Part shown: piece after piece, positions 52,692-60,956 of the stretch
Position numbering within the stretch: the first letter of the stretch is position 1
Layout: each line of letters begins with the position of its first letter
Assembly (NCBI RefSeq): GCF_036345175.1
Contig: NZ_CP107780.1
Location: forward strand, 5,332,001 to 5,396,000
Reading direction: 5' to 3'
Length of the DNA stretch: 64,000 bases
From: Streptomyces sp. NBC_00576
Lineage (GTDB): Bacteria > Actinomycetota > Actinomycetes > Streptomycetales > Streptomycetaceae
Notes under the pieces: model-generated
Database searches by the model: none
Told to the model about the DNA's origin: nothing
The model's input: only the letters and a program-made list of their open reading frames with translations
Program-made: the position numbers and the translations under genes

Positions 52692-53723
52692 TCAGCGGTC
52701 GACGATCCGGTCGAATTGCGTGGTGGTGTGCCGCAGATGGGCCACCAACTCCTCGCCGACCTTCGGCTCCGGGGCGTCCGAGGGCACGAAGAGGATCGAG
52801 ACCTGCATGTGCGGCGGCTCGGCGAACCAGCGCTGCTTGCCGCCCCAGACGAACGGGGCGAGATTCCGGTTGACCGTGGCGAGGCCGGCGCGGGCGACGC
52901 CCTTGGCGCGCGGCATGACGCCGTGGAGGGCCTTGGGGGCCTCCAGGCCCACCCCGTGCGACGTACCGCCCGCCACGACCACCAGATAGCCGTCCGAGGC
53001 CGCTTTCTGCTGCCGGTAGCCGAAGCGGTCGCCCTTGGCCACGTGTGTGACGTCCAGGACCGCGCCGCGGTACTCCGTGGCCTCGTGGTCCCCCAGCCAC
53101 AGCCGCGTGCCGATACGGGCGCGGAAGCGGGTCTGTGGGAACTGCTGCTGCAGCCGTGCGAGGTCCTCGGCCTTGAGGTGGCTGACGAACATGGTGTGCA
53201 GGGGCAGCCGGGCCGCGCGCAGCCGGTCCATCCAGCCGATGACCTCCTCCACGGCGTCCGAGCCGTCGGTACGGTCCAGTGGCAGGTGAATCGCGAAGCC
53301 TTCGAGCCGCACGTCCTCTATCGCGGCGTGCAGCTGGGGCAGTTCCTGCTCGGTCACACCGTGACGCTTCATGGAGGACATGACCTCGATGACGACACGG
53401 GCGCCGACGAGACCGTGCACCCCGTCCACCGATGACACCGAGCGGATGACGCGATCGGGCAGCGGCACAGGCTCCTCGCCCCGTCTGAAGGGCGTCAGCA
53501 CCAGCAGGTCACCACCGAACCAGTCCTTGGTCCGCGCGGCCTCGTACGTCGTGCCGACGGCCAGAATGTCCGAGCCCAGCCGAGTGGCCTCTTCCGCCAA
53601 CCTCTCGTGCCCGAAGCCGTAGCCATTGCCCTTGCAGACCGGGACGAGCCCCGGGAACTGCTCGGACACGTGCTTGTGGTGCGCACGCCAGCGCGCGGTG
53701 TCGACGTAGAGCGTGAGCGCCAT
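52692..53723 (-). CDS. Alanine racemase-like PLP protein
   Basis: A 343-residue protein with an N-terminal PLP-binding barrel: VCKGNGYGFGHERLAEEA (Lys31, equivalent of the Schiff-base lysine), EVMSSMKRHG and RIGTRLWLGD. The C-terminal beta-domain of standard alanine racemases is short or altered, so the reaction may differ from simple alanine racemisation. It is 66 bp downstream of femX, and the two likely form an operon for peptidoglycan stem or bridge chemistry. Confidence 0.82.
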   Translation of the reverse strand: MALTLYVDTARWRAHHKHVSEQFPGLVPVCKGNGYGFGHERLAEEATRLGSDILAVGTTYEAARTKDWFGGDLLVLTPFRRGEEPVPLPDRVIRSVSSVDGVHGLVGARVVIEVMSSMKRHGVTEQELPQLHAAIEDVRLEGFAIHLPLDRTDGSDAVEEVIGWMDRLRAARLPLHTMFVSHLKAEDLARLQQQFPQTRFRARIGTRLWLGDHEATEYRGAVLDVTHVAKGDRFGYRQQKAASDGYLVVVAGGTSHGVGLEAPKALHGVMPRAKGVARAGLATVNRNLAPFVWGGKQRWFAEPPHMQVSILFVPSDAPEPKVGEELVAHLRHTTTQFDRIVDR

Positions 53724-53789
53724 GGCCGGGACCTGGAACCTTTCTCGTAGCTGTGGTGCATCAAGGGTATGAACGGAAATTCCGGTACA

Positions 53790-54911
53790 TCAGCGGCGCG
53801 ACATGTAGATGTCGAGTGCCTTGTGGAGCAGCTTGTTGAGCGGGAAGTCCCACTCACCGAGGTACTCGGCAGCTTGCCCACCCGTGCCGACCTTGAACTG
53901 GATCAGGCCGAAGAGGTGATCCGTCTCGTCCAGCGAGTCGGAGATGCCGCGCAGGTCGTAGACCGTGGCGCCCAGCGCATAGGCGTCGCGCAGCATCCGC
54001 CACTGCATGGCGTTCGAGGGGCGGACCTCACGCCCGATGTTGTCCGAGGCGCCGTAGGAGTACCAGACGTGGCCGCCGACGATCAGCATCGTCGCGGCCG
54101 AAAGGTTCACCCCGTTGTGACGGGCGAAGTAGAGCCGCATGCGGTTGGGGTCCTCGGTGTTGAGGGCCGTCCACATGCGCTGGAAGTACGACAGCGGGCG
54201 GGGCCGGAAGTGGTCGCGCACCGCTGTGATCTCGTACAGCCGCTGCCATTCCTCCAGGTCGTGGTAGCCGCCCTGGACGACCTCGACGCCGGCCTTCTCG
54301 GCCTTCTTGATGTTGCGGCGCCACAGCTGGTTGAAGTTCTTGAGGACTTCTTCCAGCGAGCGGTTGGCGAGCGGCACCTGGTAGACGTAGCGAGGCTGTA
54401 CGTCGCCGAAGCCGGCCCCGCCGTCCTCGCCCTGCTGCCAGCCCATACGACGCAGTTTGTCGGCGACCTCGAAGGCGCGCGGCTCGATGAAGTCGGCCTC
54501 GATGTCGCGCAGCCGCTTCACGTCCGGGCTCTGGATGCCTGCCTTGATGGACGTGGCCTCCCAGCGCCGGATGATCACCGGTGGGCCCATCTTCACGGAG
54601 AAGGCGCCCTGCTGCTTGAGGTGCGCCAGCATCGGCTGGATCCAGTCGTCGAGATTCGGCGCGAACCAGTTGATGACCGGGCCCTCGGGCAGATATGCGA
54701 GATACCGCTTGATCTTGGGCAACTGGCGGTACAGCACGAGGCCCGCGCCGACCATGTCGCCCGTCCGGTCGTCGAACCACCCGAGGTTCTCGGAGCGCCA
54801 CTCCGCCTTGACATCTGCCCAGGCCGGAACCTGCATGTGGCTCGCCGACGGCAGGCTCTGGATGTACGCCAGATGCTGCTCTCGGCTGATCGTCCTCAGG
54901 GTCAGGCTCAT
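53790..54911 (-). CDS. femX: FemX-type lipid II:glycine glycyltransferase
   Basis: A 373-residue FemAB-family aminoacyl-tRNA-dependent transferase; ATG at 54911 after GAGGAG. Double-GNAT fold features such as HMQVPAWADVKAEW, WRRNIKKAEKAGVEVVQGG and AATMLIVGGHVWYSYGASDN are visible. In Streptomyces, FemX adds the bridge glycine to the diaminopimelate of lipid II and has been linked to intrinsic antibiotic traits. Upstream of the alanine-racemase-like gene. Confidence 0.9.
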   Translation of the reverse strand: MSLTLRTISREQHLAYIQSLPSASHMQVPAWADVKAEWRSENLGWFDDRTGDMVGAGLVLYRQLPKIKRYLAYLPEGPVINWFAPNLDDWIQPMLAHLKQQGAFSVKMGPPVIIRRWEATSIKAGIQSPDVKRLRDIEADFIEPRAFEVADKLRRMGWQQGEDGGAGFGDVQPRYVYQVPLANRSLEEVLKNFNQLWRRNIKKAEKAGVEVVQGGYHDLEEWQRLYEITAVRDHFRPRPLSYFQRMWTALNTEDPNRMRLYFARHNGVNLSAATMLIVGGHVWYSYGASDNIGREVRPSNAMQWRMLRDAYALGATVYDLRGISDSLDETDHLFGLIQFKVGTGGQAAEYLGEWDFPLNKLLHKALDIYMSRR

Positions 54912-55062
54912 TCGGGGCGCTCCTCGGGCTGGTGTGTCCCCATGGGTACAGGGGCTCCGGCTCTCGCGCCGAAGCCTACTGCGCCCTGCGAGCGCCTCGT
55001 CTGGCCGTATGGCACCTGTGCCCCGGCCCTGTGTCGGCCGAGGCACCAGGGGGTGGTCCGCG

Positions 55063-55377
55063 TCAGCCGATCACGCCGCCGAAGAGGCCGCCGTGCGCCA
55101 TGCCCAGGAAGAAGCCGACCGCTGCGGCGCCGAGGCCCAGGATCAGTCCGAAGCGTTCGCGGGTCGTCTCCGAGACGAACTGTCCGTACGCGCCTGTGAG
55201 GATCCCCACCAGGCCGGTCCAGGAGCTGAGCAGATGCAGGCTGTGGAACATCGCCGTGACGAAGGCCGTTACTCCGAGCACCAGTGTCACAGCGAGCAGG
55301 CTGTCCTGGAGCGGATGGGGCTTGCCGTCGGTGGCGAAGAGAGAACCGGCGGTGTTGGGTCGCAATGCCTGTGCCAT
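55063..55377 (-). CDS. Small membrane protein of unknown function
   Basis: A 104-residue protein; ATG at 55377 after AGGAGG. Three hydrophobic segments are seen (SLLAVTLVLGVTAFVTAMF, GLVGILTGAYG, FGLILGLGAAAVGFFLGM), so probably a three-helix membrane protein with a short charged linker containing SETTRERF. No family recognised; a similar small membrane gene is common between femX and rpsF in Streptomyces. Confidence 0.75.
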   Translation of the reverse strand: MAQALRPNTAGSLFATDGKPHPLQDSLLAVTLVLGVTAFVTAMFHSLHLLSSWTGLVGILTGAYGQFVSETTRERFGLILGLGAAAVGFFLGMAHGGLFGGVIG

Positions 55378-55641
55378 GTGGCACCTCCTGCGGAAGGCGG
55401 CGCATCGTAGCGCCATACACACCCGATGTGTACAGATTGACGCTCAACGGGGCCTGATTACAACCCGAAGCCGCTGTGCGGGTAGTCTGTACCGTCTGCA
55501 CCGGTGTCTGCCCAGGCCATGGCAAGGAATCCCCTCGGGAACCTCCGATTGTCAGTGGCCGCCGATACCGTTGCGTACGCATAACAACCCTCCTGCCACG
55601 GAACGACCGTGGCCGCTGAGTCCAAAGGAGGTGGGTTCCAC

Positions 55642-55932
55642 ATGCGTCACTACGAAGTGATGGTCATCCTCGACCCCGAGCTGGAGGAGCGCGCTGTCGC
55701 CCCTCTGATCGAGAACTTCCTCTCCGTCGTCCGTGAGGGCAACGGGAAGGTCGAGAAGGTCGACACCTGGGGCCGTCGTCGTCTCTCGTACGAGATCAAG
55801 AAGAAGCCCGAGGGCATCTACTCGGTCATCGACCTGCAGGCCGAGCCTGCGGTCGTCAAGGAGCTCGACCGCCAGATGAACCTGAACGAGTCGGTCCTCC
55901 GGACCAAGGTCCTCCGCCCCGAGACCCACTGA
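55642..55932 (+). CDS. rpsF: 30S ribosomal protein S6
   Basis: A 96-residue protein; ATG with AAAGGAGGTGG upstream. MRHYEVMVILDPELEE and the KKPEGIYSVIDLQ strand are S6 landmarks. First gene of rpsF-ssb-rpsR-rplI. Confidence 0.98.
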   Translation: MRHYEVMVILDPELEERAVAPLIENFLSVVREGNGKVEKVDTWGRRRLSYEIKKKPEGIYSVIDLQAEPAVVKELDRQMNLNESVLRTKVLRPETH

Positions 55933-56012
55933 GCTTCCCGCTCAGCTGATCTCGGGATTTCGAGTAGCAGCACCAAAAGCAGCCAGCAGCAAACCCGCCG
56001 AGAGGTTCCCCT

Positions 56013-56633
56013 ATGGCAGGCGAGACCGTCATCACGGTCGTCGGCAATCTTGTCGACGACCCCGAGCTGCGCTTCACCCCCTCCGGTGCGGCGGTCGCGA
56101 AGTTCCGTGTCGCGTCCACCCCGCGCACTTTCGACCGTCAGACGAATGAGTGGAAGGACGGCGAAAGCCTGTTCCTGACCTGCTCGGTCTGGCGTCAGGC
56201 GGCGGAGAACGTCGCGGAGTCGCTCCAGCGAGGCATGCGCGTCATCGTGCAGGGCCGGCTGAAGCAGCGGTCCTACGAGGACCGTGAGGGCGTCAAGCGC
56301 ACGGTCTATGAGCTGGACGTCGAGGAAGTCGGCGCCAGCCTGCGCAGTGCCACGGCAAAGGTCACCAAGACCGCCGGCGGCGCTCGCGGTGGCCAGGGCG
56401 GTTACGGCGGCGGTAGCGGTGGCGGTGGCGGCCAGCAGGGCGGCGGCTGGGGTGGAAACTCCGGCGGCGCTCCGCAGGGCGGCGGCGCTCCGGCCGACGA
56501 CCCCTGGGCGACCGGCGCTCCCGCCGGTGGCAACCAGGGCGGCGGTAGCGGTGGCGGTGGTGGCGGCTGGGGTGGAAACTCCGGCGGCGCCGGCGGCTCC
56601 GGTGGCGGCTACTCGGACGAGCCCCCCTTCTAG
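56013..56633 (+). CDS. ssb: Single-stranded DNA-binding protein
   Basis: A 206-residue protein. OB-fold at residues 1-115 (GETVITVVGNLVDDPELRF and FLTCSVWRQAAENVAESL), a Gly/Ser/Ala-rich linker (about 125-200) and the acidic hydrophobic tip DEPPF that recruits other repair and replication proteins. Cotranscribed with rpsF and rpsR. Confidence 0.97.
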   Translation: MAGETVITVVGNLVDDPELRFTPSGAAVAKFRVASTPRTFDRQTNEWKDGESLFLTCSVWRQAAENVAESLQRGMRVIVQGRLKQRSYEDREGVKRTVYELDVEEVGASLRSATAKVTKTAGGARGGQGGYGGGSGGGGGQQGGGWGGNSGGAPQGGGAPADDPWATGAPAGGNQGGGSGGGGGGWGGNSGGAGGSGGGYSDEPPF

Positions 56634-56690
56634 GCCTTTGGGCCGAGGGTGGGCCGTACCCACACTTCTTGATCACACAGGAGAAACACC

Positions 56691-56927
56691 ATGGCGAAGC
56701 CGCCTGTGCGCAAGCCTAAGAAGAAGGTCTGCGCTTTCTGCAAGGACAAGGTCCAGTACGTGGACTACAAGGACACGAACATGCTGCGGAAGTTCATTTC
56801 CGACCGCGGCAAGATCCGTGCCCGCCGCGTGACCGGCAACTGCACGCAGCACCAGCGTGACGTCGCCACGGCTGTCAAGAACAGCCGTGAGATGGCGCTG
56901 CTGCCCTACACGTCCACCGCGCGATAA
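56691..56927 (+). CDS. rpsR: 30S ribosomal protein S18
   Basis: A 78-residue basic protein. The cysteine pair in KKKVCAFCKDK is a feature of zinc-binding S18 forms; the core is MLRKFISDRGKIRARRVTG. ATG after GGAG. Confidence 0.97.
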   Translation: MAKPPVRKPKKKVCAFCKDKVQYVDYKDTNMLRKFISDRGKIRARRVTGNCTQHQRDVATAVKNSREMALLPYTSTAR

Positions 56928-56945
56928 GGGAAGGGTGACCGACTA

Positions 56946-57392
56946 ATGAAGATCATCCTTACCCACGAGGTCTCCGGCCTCGGTACCGCGGGCGACGTCG
57001 TCGACGTCAAGGACGGCTACGCTCGCAACTACCTGATCCCGCGGAACTTCGCGATCCGTTGGACCAAGGGTGGCGAGAAGGACGTCGAGCAGATTCGTCG
57101 CGCTCGCAAGATCCACGAGATCCAGACCATCGAGCAGGCCAACGACATCAAGGCCCGCCTCGAAGGCGTCAAGGTCCGTCTGGCCGTCCGCTCCGGCGAC
57201 GCCGGTCGTCTCTTCGGTTCCGTCACCCCGGCCGACATCGCCACGGCGATCAAGGCTTCCGGTGGCCCCGACGTCGACAAGCGCCGCATCGAGCTGGGCT
57301 CGCCGATCAAGACGCTCGGCGCCCACGAGACGTCCGTGCGTCTGCACCCCGAGGTTGCCGCCAAGGTCAACATCGAGGTCGTCGCTGCCTAA
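56946..57392 (+). CDS. rplI: 50S ribosomal protein L9
   Basis: A 148-residue protein with the L9 N-domain (MKIILTHEVSGLGTAGDVVDVKDGYARN, split here as ILTHEVSGLG and VVDVKDGYARN), connecting helix and C-domain. Last gene of the ribosomal operon; terminator follows at 57418. Confidence 0.98.
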   Translation: MKIILTHEVSGLGTAGDVVDVKDGYARNYLIPRNFAIRWTKGGEKDVEQIRRARKIHEIQTIEQANDIKARLEGVKVRLAVRSGDAGRLFGSVTPADIATAIKASGGPDVDKRRIELGSPIKTLGAHETSVRLHPEVAAKVNIEVVAA

Positions 57393-57417
57393 GCGCCGCG
57401 CTCGCTGAAGCAGTTCC

Positions 57418-57446
57418 AGGGCCGCATCCTCCGGGGTGCGGCCCTT
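57418..57446 (+). terminator. Terminator of rpsF-ssb-rpsR-rplI
   Basis: A 9-bp stem AGGGCCGCA/TGCGGCCCT with a 10-nt loop and a TCTG tail, 26 bp after rplI. Confidence 0.7.
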
Positions 57447-57523
57447 CTGCGTGAGTTGGTCCGTGGGGCGAGGGACGCAGCGCGGACGTGGTGCCCTGGT
57501 TTCGTGGGAGCCGAGCGGGCCGA

Positions 57524-57539
57524 TGTTTCACGTGAAACG
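57524..57539. other. parS: parS site (pair 3, left)
   Basis: TGTTTCACGTGAAACG, between convergent rplI and MATE genes. Confidence 0.95.
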
Positions 57540-57555
57540 GCAGGTATCTGGTCGA

Positions 57556-57571
57556 TGTTTCACGTGAAACA
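57556..57571. other. parS: parS site (pair 3, right)
   Basis: TGTTTCACGTGAAACA, 32 bp from the left site. Confidence 0.97.
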
Positions 57572-57618
57572 GAGGGAGGCGGAGCGAGTAGAGCGCACCC
57601 TCGGGGCTCCCAGCGCAT

Positions 57619-58956
57619 TCAGCGAACGGCACCCGTGACCAGCCAGCGGCCCGAACGGGCTCGCAGCCACAGCGTCAGCATGCGGACGATCATCATGAGT
57701 GTCATCGCTCCCCAGAGGGCGGTGAGGCCGCCGCCGAGGGCTGGCACCAGCAGGGCCACCGGTGCGAAGGCGGCCAGCGTGATCAGCATTGCCCAGGCCA
57801 GATACGGGCCGTCACCTGCGCCCATCAGTACGCCGTCGAGGACGAAGACAATCCCGCAGATCGGTTGGGACAACGCGACCACGAACAGTGCCGACAATGC
57901 GGTGTCCTTGACCGTGGAGTCGCTGGTGAACAGAGGCAGGAACAGCGGACGGCTGACGATCACCAGCACGCCCAACACGATTCCGGTGGCGATGCCCCAC
58001 TCGACCATGCGGCGGCAGGCATCTCGGGCACCTTGGATGTCGCTCGCGCCGAGGTAACGCCCGATGATGGCCTGCCCTGCGATGGCGATCGCGTCTAGGG
58101 CGAAGGCGAGCAGGCTCCACAAGGACAGGATGATCTGGTGTGCGGCGACCTCCGCGTCCCCGAGCTGTGCGGCGACGGCCGTGGCGATCACCAGGATCGC
58201 GCGCAGGGAGAGCGTACGTACAAGAAGCGGCGCACCCGCCTGGGCGGAGGCCCGTACTCCCGCGATGTCGGGGCGTAGCGAGGCGCCGTGCAGGCGCGCG
58301 CCGCGGACGACGACCGTGAGATAGGCCGCGGCCATGCCCCACTGGGCGATGACAGTGCCCCAGGCGGAACCCGCGATGCCGAGGTCCGCGCCGTAGACGA
58401 GGCCCGCGTTCAGGGCGGCGTTGGCGACGAAGCCCGCGATGGCGACGTACAGAGGGGTTCTGGTGTCCTGGAGGCCGCGCAGAACGCCGGTGGAGGCGAG
58501 GACGACGAGCATGGCCGGGATGCCGAGCGCCGAGATCCGCAGATAGGTGGCCGCGTATGGAGCCGCGGTGTCTGAGGCGCCCAAGAGGTCCACGAGTGCG
58601 GGTGCCGAGGGCAGGACGACGGCAATGACTGCAGCGCCGAGCAGGAGGGCGAGCCAGATGCCGTCCACACCCTGACGGATGGCGGCTTGGAGATCGCCTG
58701 CGCCGACGCGTCGGGCGACGGCGGCCGTGGTGGCGTACGCGAGGAAGACGAAGACGCTGACGGCTGTGGTCAGCAGGACGGAGGCGATGCCGAGTCCGGC
58801 CAGTTGAGCTGTACCCAGGTGGCCGATGATCGCGCTGTCGACCATGACGAAGAGGGGCTCGGCGACGAGTGCGCCGAAGGCAGGAACAGCCAGTGCGACG
58901 ATCTCTCGATCGTGTCGGCGCCGGGTCGTCCTGGGTTCAGCGGGAGCCTGTGTCAT
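57619..58956 (-). CDS. MATE family efflux transporter
   Basis: A 445-residue membrane protein, DinF-like branch of the MATE family, which exports drugs or metabolites with Na+ or H+. The start is ATG 58956; TTG 58965 and GTG 58962 are in-frame alternatives. About 12 helices; AVPAFGALVAEPLFVMVDSAIIGHLGTAQ (split here as VPAFGALVAEPLF and VDSAIIGHLGTAQ) opens the first. Substrate unknown. Confidence 0.92.
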   Translation of the reverse strand: MTQAPAEPRTTRRRHDREIVALAVPAFGALVAEPLFVMVDSAIIGHLGTAQLAGLGIASVLLTTAVSVFVFLAYATTAAVARRVGAGDLQAAIRQGVDGIWLALLLGAAVIAVVLPSAPALVDLLGASDTAAPYAATYLRISALGIPAMLVVLASTGVLRGLQDTRTPLYVAIAGFVANAALNAGLVYGADLGIAGSAWGTVIAQWGMAAAYLTVVVRGARLHGASLRPDIAGVRASAQAGAPLLVRTLSLRAILVIATAVAAQLGDAEVAAHQIILSLWSLLAFALDAIAIAGQAIIGRYLGASDIQGARDACRRMVEWGIATGIVLGVLVIVSRPLFLPLFTSDSTVKDTALSALFVVALSQPICGIVFVLDGVLMGAGDGPYLAWAMLITLAAFAPVALLVPALGGGLTALWGAMTLMMIVRMLTLWLRARSGRWLVTGAVR

Positions 58957-59415
58957 GACCACCAATCTAATCTTCCACAGGTAAGAGATGCAATGCGCTA
59001 GTGACCATTACTTCTCGACTTGAGGTGCGCGCTGCCGTGTGCCGCTGCTGGAGATCTTGGCCCGATGGGGAAAGTTTTTCTTCTGCACAGCCGGTGGATG
59101 GGATAACTGCTGGTCAGCGGTGGTGCATGGGAAGTCGCGAAAGCTTGTTCACAGGGCTGTCCACCGGGTCGTGCACAGGTTTTGCCGAGTTCTCCACAGC
59201 ATCCGGGTCGTCGTCCACATGGCCTGTGGATAACCAGATTGGCTGACGGTGCAGACAGGCCTACGGTGGTCCGACGCCCACTCCTTTCTACGGCCTCGGA
59301 AACGTCACAAAGCCGACGCGCCAGAACCGGAGTTGGGCCTCTTATTTGTCAGTGCCGTGCCGTAGAAAAGAGGGGCACGGCGAGGTCCGCTCCGCGGACG
59401 GGAGGAGGTGGCTCG
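58957..59415. other. dnaB upstream region with DnaA-box cluster
   Basis: 459 bp without a gene, between divergent MATE and dnaB. Its right half holds a cluster of DnaA boxes (listed separately). Confidence 0.75.
59145..59233. promoter_or_regulatory. DnaA-box cluster upstream of dnaB
   Basis: Five 9-mers close to the DnaA-box consensus: TTGTTCACA (59145), CTGTCCACC (59157), TTCTCCACA (59190), TCGTCCACA (59211) and TGTGGATAA (59225, reverse of TTATCCACA, the E. coli strong-box sequence). 183 bp before the dnaB start. Confidence 0.7.
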
Positions 59416-60891
59416 GTGAGTATTTCCGAGCCCTTGGACGATCCATGGGCCGACAGCGGTCCCAGTGATCGTCTGCCCCCCTCCCGGCAGCGTCGCGAAG
59501 GGGGCCGGGGTCGCGACGAACAGCACGACCGCGGTCGCGAAACCGGTGCGTGGGAAAGCGAGAGCACGTCTTTCGAGCGGGTACCGCCGCAGGACCTCGA
59601 CGCCGAGCAGTCCGTCCTCGGCGGCATGCTCCTTTCCAAGGACGCGATCGCCGACGTCGTCGAGGTACTCAAGGGCCATGACTTCTACCGGCCCGCTCAC
59701 GAGATCATCTACCAGGCGATCCTCGATCTCTATGCGAAGGGTGAGCCGGCCGACCCCATCACGGTGGCGGCCGAGCTCACCAGACGGGGCGAGATCACCA
59801 AGGTCGGCGGCGGGCCTTATCTGCACGCGCTGGTACAGACGGTGCCGACGGCGGCGAACGCCGAGTACTACGCGGAGATCGTGCACGAGCGGGCGGTCCT
59901 GCGGCGTCTGGTCGAGGCCGGAACCCGCATCACCCAGATGGGATACGCGGCCGACGGCGACGTCGACGAGATCGTCAACAGCGCCCAGGCGGAGATCTAC
60001 GCGGTCACCGAGCAGCGCACCACGGAGGACTATCTACCGCTCGGCGACATCATGGAGGGTGCGCTCGACGAGATCGAGGCGATCGGATCACGTTCGGGGG
60101 AGATGACCGGTGTGCCGACCGGGTTCACCGACCTCGACCAGCTCACCAACGGTCTGCACCCTGGCCAGATGATCATCATCGCGGCGCGCCCCGCCATGGG
60201 TAAGTCGACACTGGCGCTGGACTTTGCTCGTGCCTGCTCCATCAAGCACAACATGCCCAGCGTGATCTTCTCCCTCGAAATGGGCCGTAACGAGATCGCC
60301 ATGCGTCTGCTGTCGGCCGAGGCACGCGTGGCCCTTCACCACATGCGCTCCGGCACGATGACCGACGAGGACTGGACTCGGCTCGCCCGCCGTATGCCGG
60401 ACGTCTCAGCCGCACCGCTGTACATCGACGACTCCCCGAACCTGTCGATGATGGAGATCCGTGCCAAGTGCCGTCGACTCAAGCAGCGCGCGGACCTGAA
60501 GCTCGTGGTCATCGACTACCTCCAGCTGATGCAGTCAGGCGGCAAGCGTTCCGAGAGCCGCCAGCAGGAGGTCTCCGACATGTCGCGAAACCTGAAGCTC
60601 CTGGCCAAGGAGCTGGAACTGCCGGTGATCGCGCTGTCGCAGCTGAACCGTGGCCCTGAGCAGCGTACGGACAAGAAACCCATGGTCTCCGACCTGCGAG
60701 AGTCCGGCTCGATCGAGCAGGACGCGGACATGGTGATCCTGCTGCACCGTGAGGACGCATACGAGAAGGAGTCACCGCGCGCGGGCGAGGCGGACATCAT
60801 CGTCGGCAAGCACCGAAACGGCCCGACAGCGACGATCACGGTCGCCTTCCAGGGGCACTATTCGCGGTTCGTGGACATGGCCCAGACGTAG
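59416..60891 (+). CDS. dnaB: Replicative DNA helicase
   Basis: A 491-residue hexameric helicase. GTG at 59416 after GGAGGAGGTGG; a longer frame from 59182 runs through the DnaA boxes and is not coding. N-domain with PPQDLDAEQSVLGGMLLS (about residues 55-72), then the RecA-like domain with Walker A ARPAMGKSTLALDFA, IFSLEMGRNEIAMRLLS, and VVIDYLQLM, and the arginine-finger region KHRNGPTATITVAF. No intein. Loads with DciA. Confidence 0.98.
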   Translation: MSISEPLDDPWADSGPSDRLPPSRQRREGGRGRDEQHDRGRETGAWESESTSFERVPPQDLDAEQSVLGGMLLSKDAIADVVEVLKGHDFYRPAHEIIYQAILDLYAKGEPADPITVAAELTRRGEITKVGGGPYLHALVQTVPTAANAEYYAEIVHERAVLRRLVEAGTRITQMGYAADGDVDEIVNSAQAEIYAVTEQRTTEDYLPLGDIMEGALDEIEAIGSRSGEMTGVPTGFTDLDQLTNGLHPGQMIIIAARPAMGKSTLALDFARACSIKHNMPSVIFSLEMGRNEIAMRLLSAEARVALHHMRSGTMTDEDWTRLARRMPDVSAAPLYIDDSPNLSMMEIRAKCRRLKQRADLKLVVIDYLQLMQSGGKRSESRQQEVSDMSRNLKLLAKELELPVIALSQLNRGPEQRTDKKPMVSDLRESGSIEQDADMVILLHREDAYEKESPRAGEADIIVGKHRNGPTATITVAFQGHYSRFVDMAQT

Positions 60892-60956
60892 AGCGGTGAC
60901 CACGGCGGAGGGGAAACCCGCTCGACGCGGCGCCGCCCGCCCGCTGAACTTGCCCC

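Noticed and set aside
59182..59415. Upstream extension of dnaB
   Set aside because: The extension crosses DnaA boxes, has no ribosome-binding site, and the GTG at 59416 has an excellent one.
59416..60891. Intein in dnaB
   Set aside because: Actinobacterial dnaB genes often have inteins, but this one is of normal length with uninterrupted helicase motifs.
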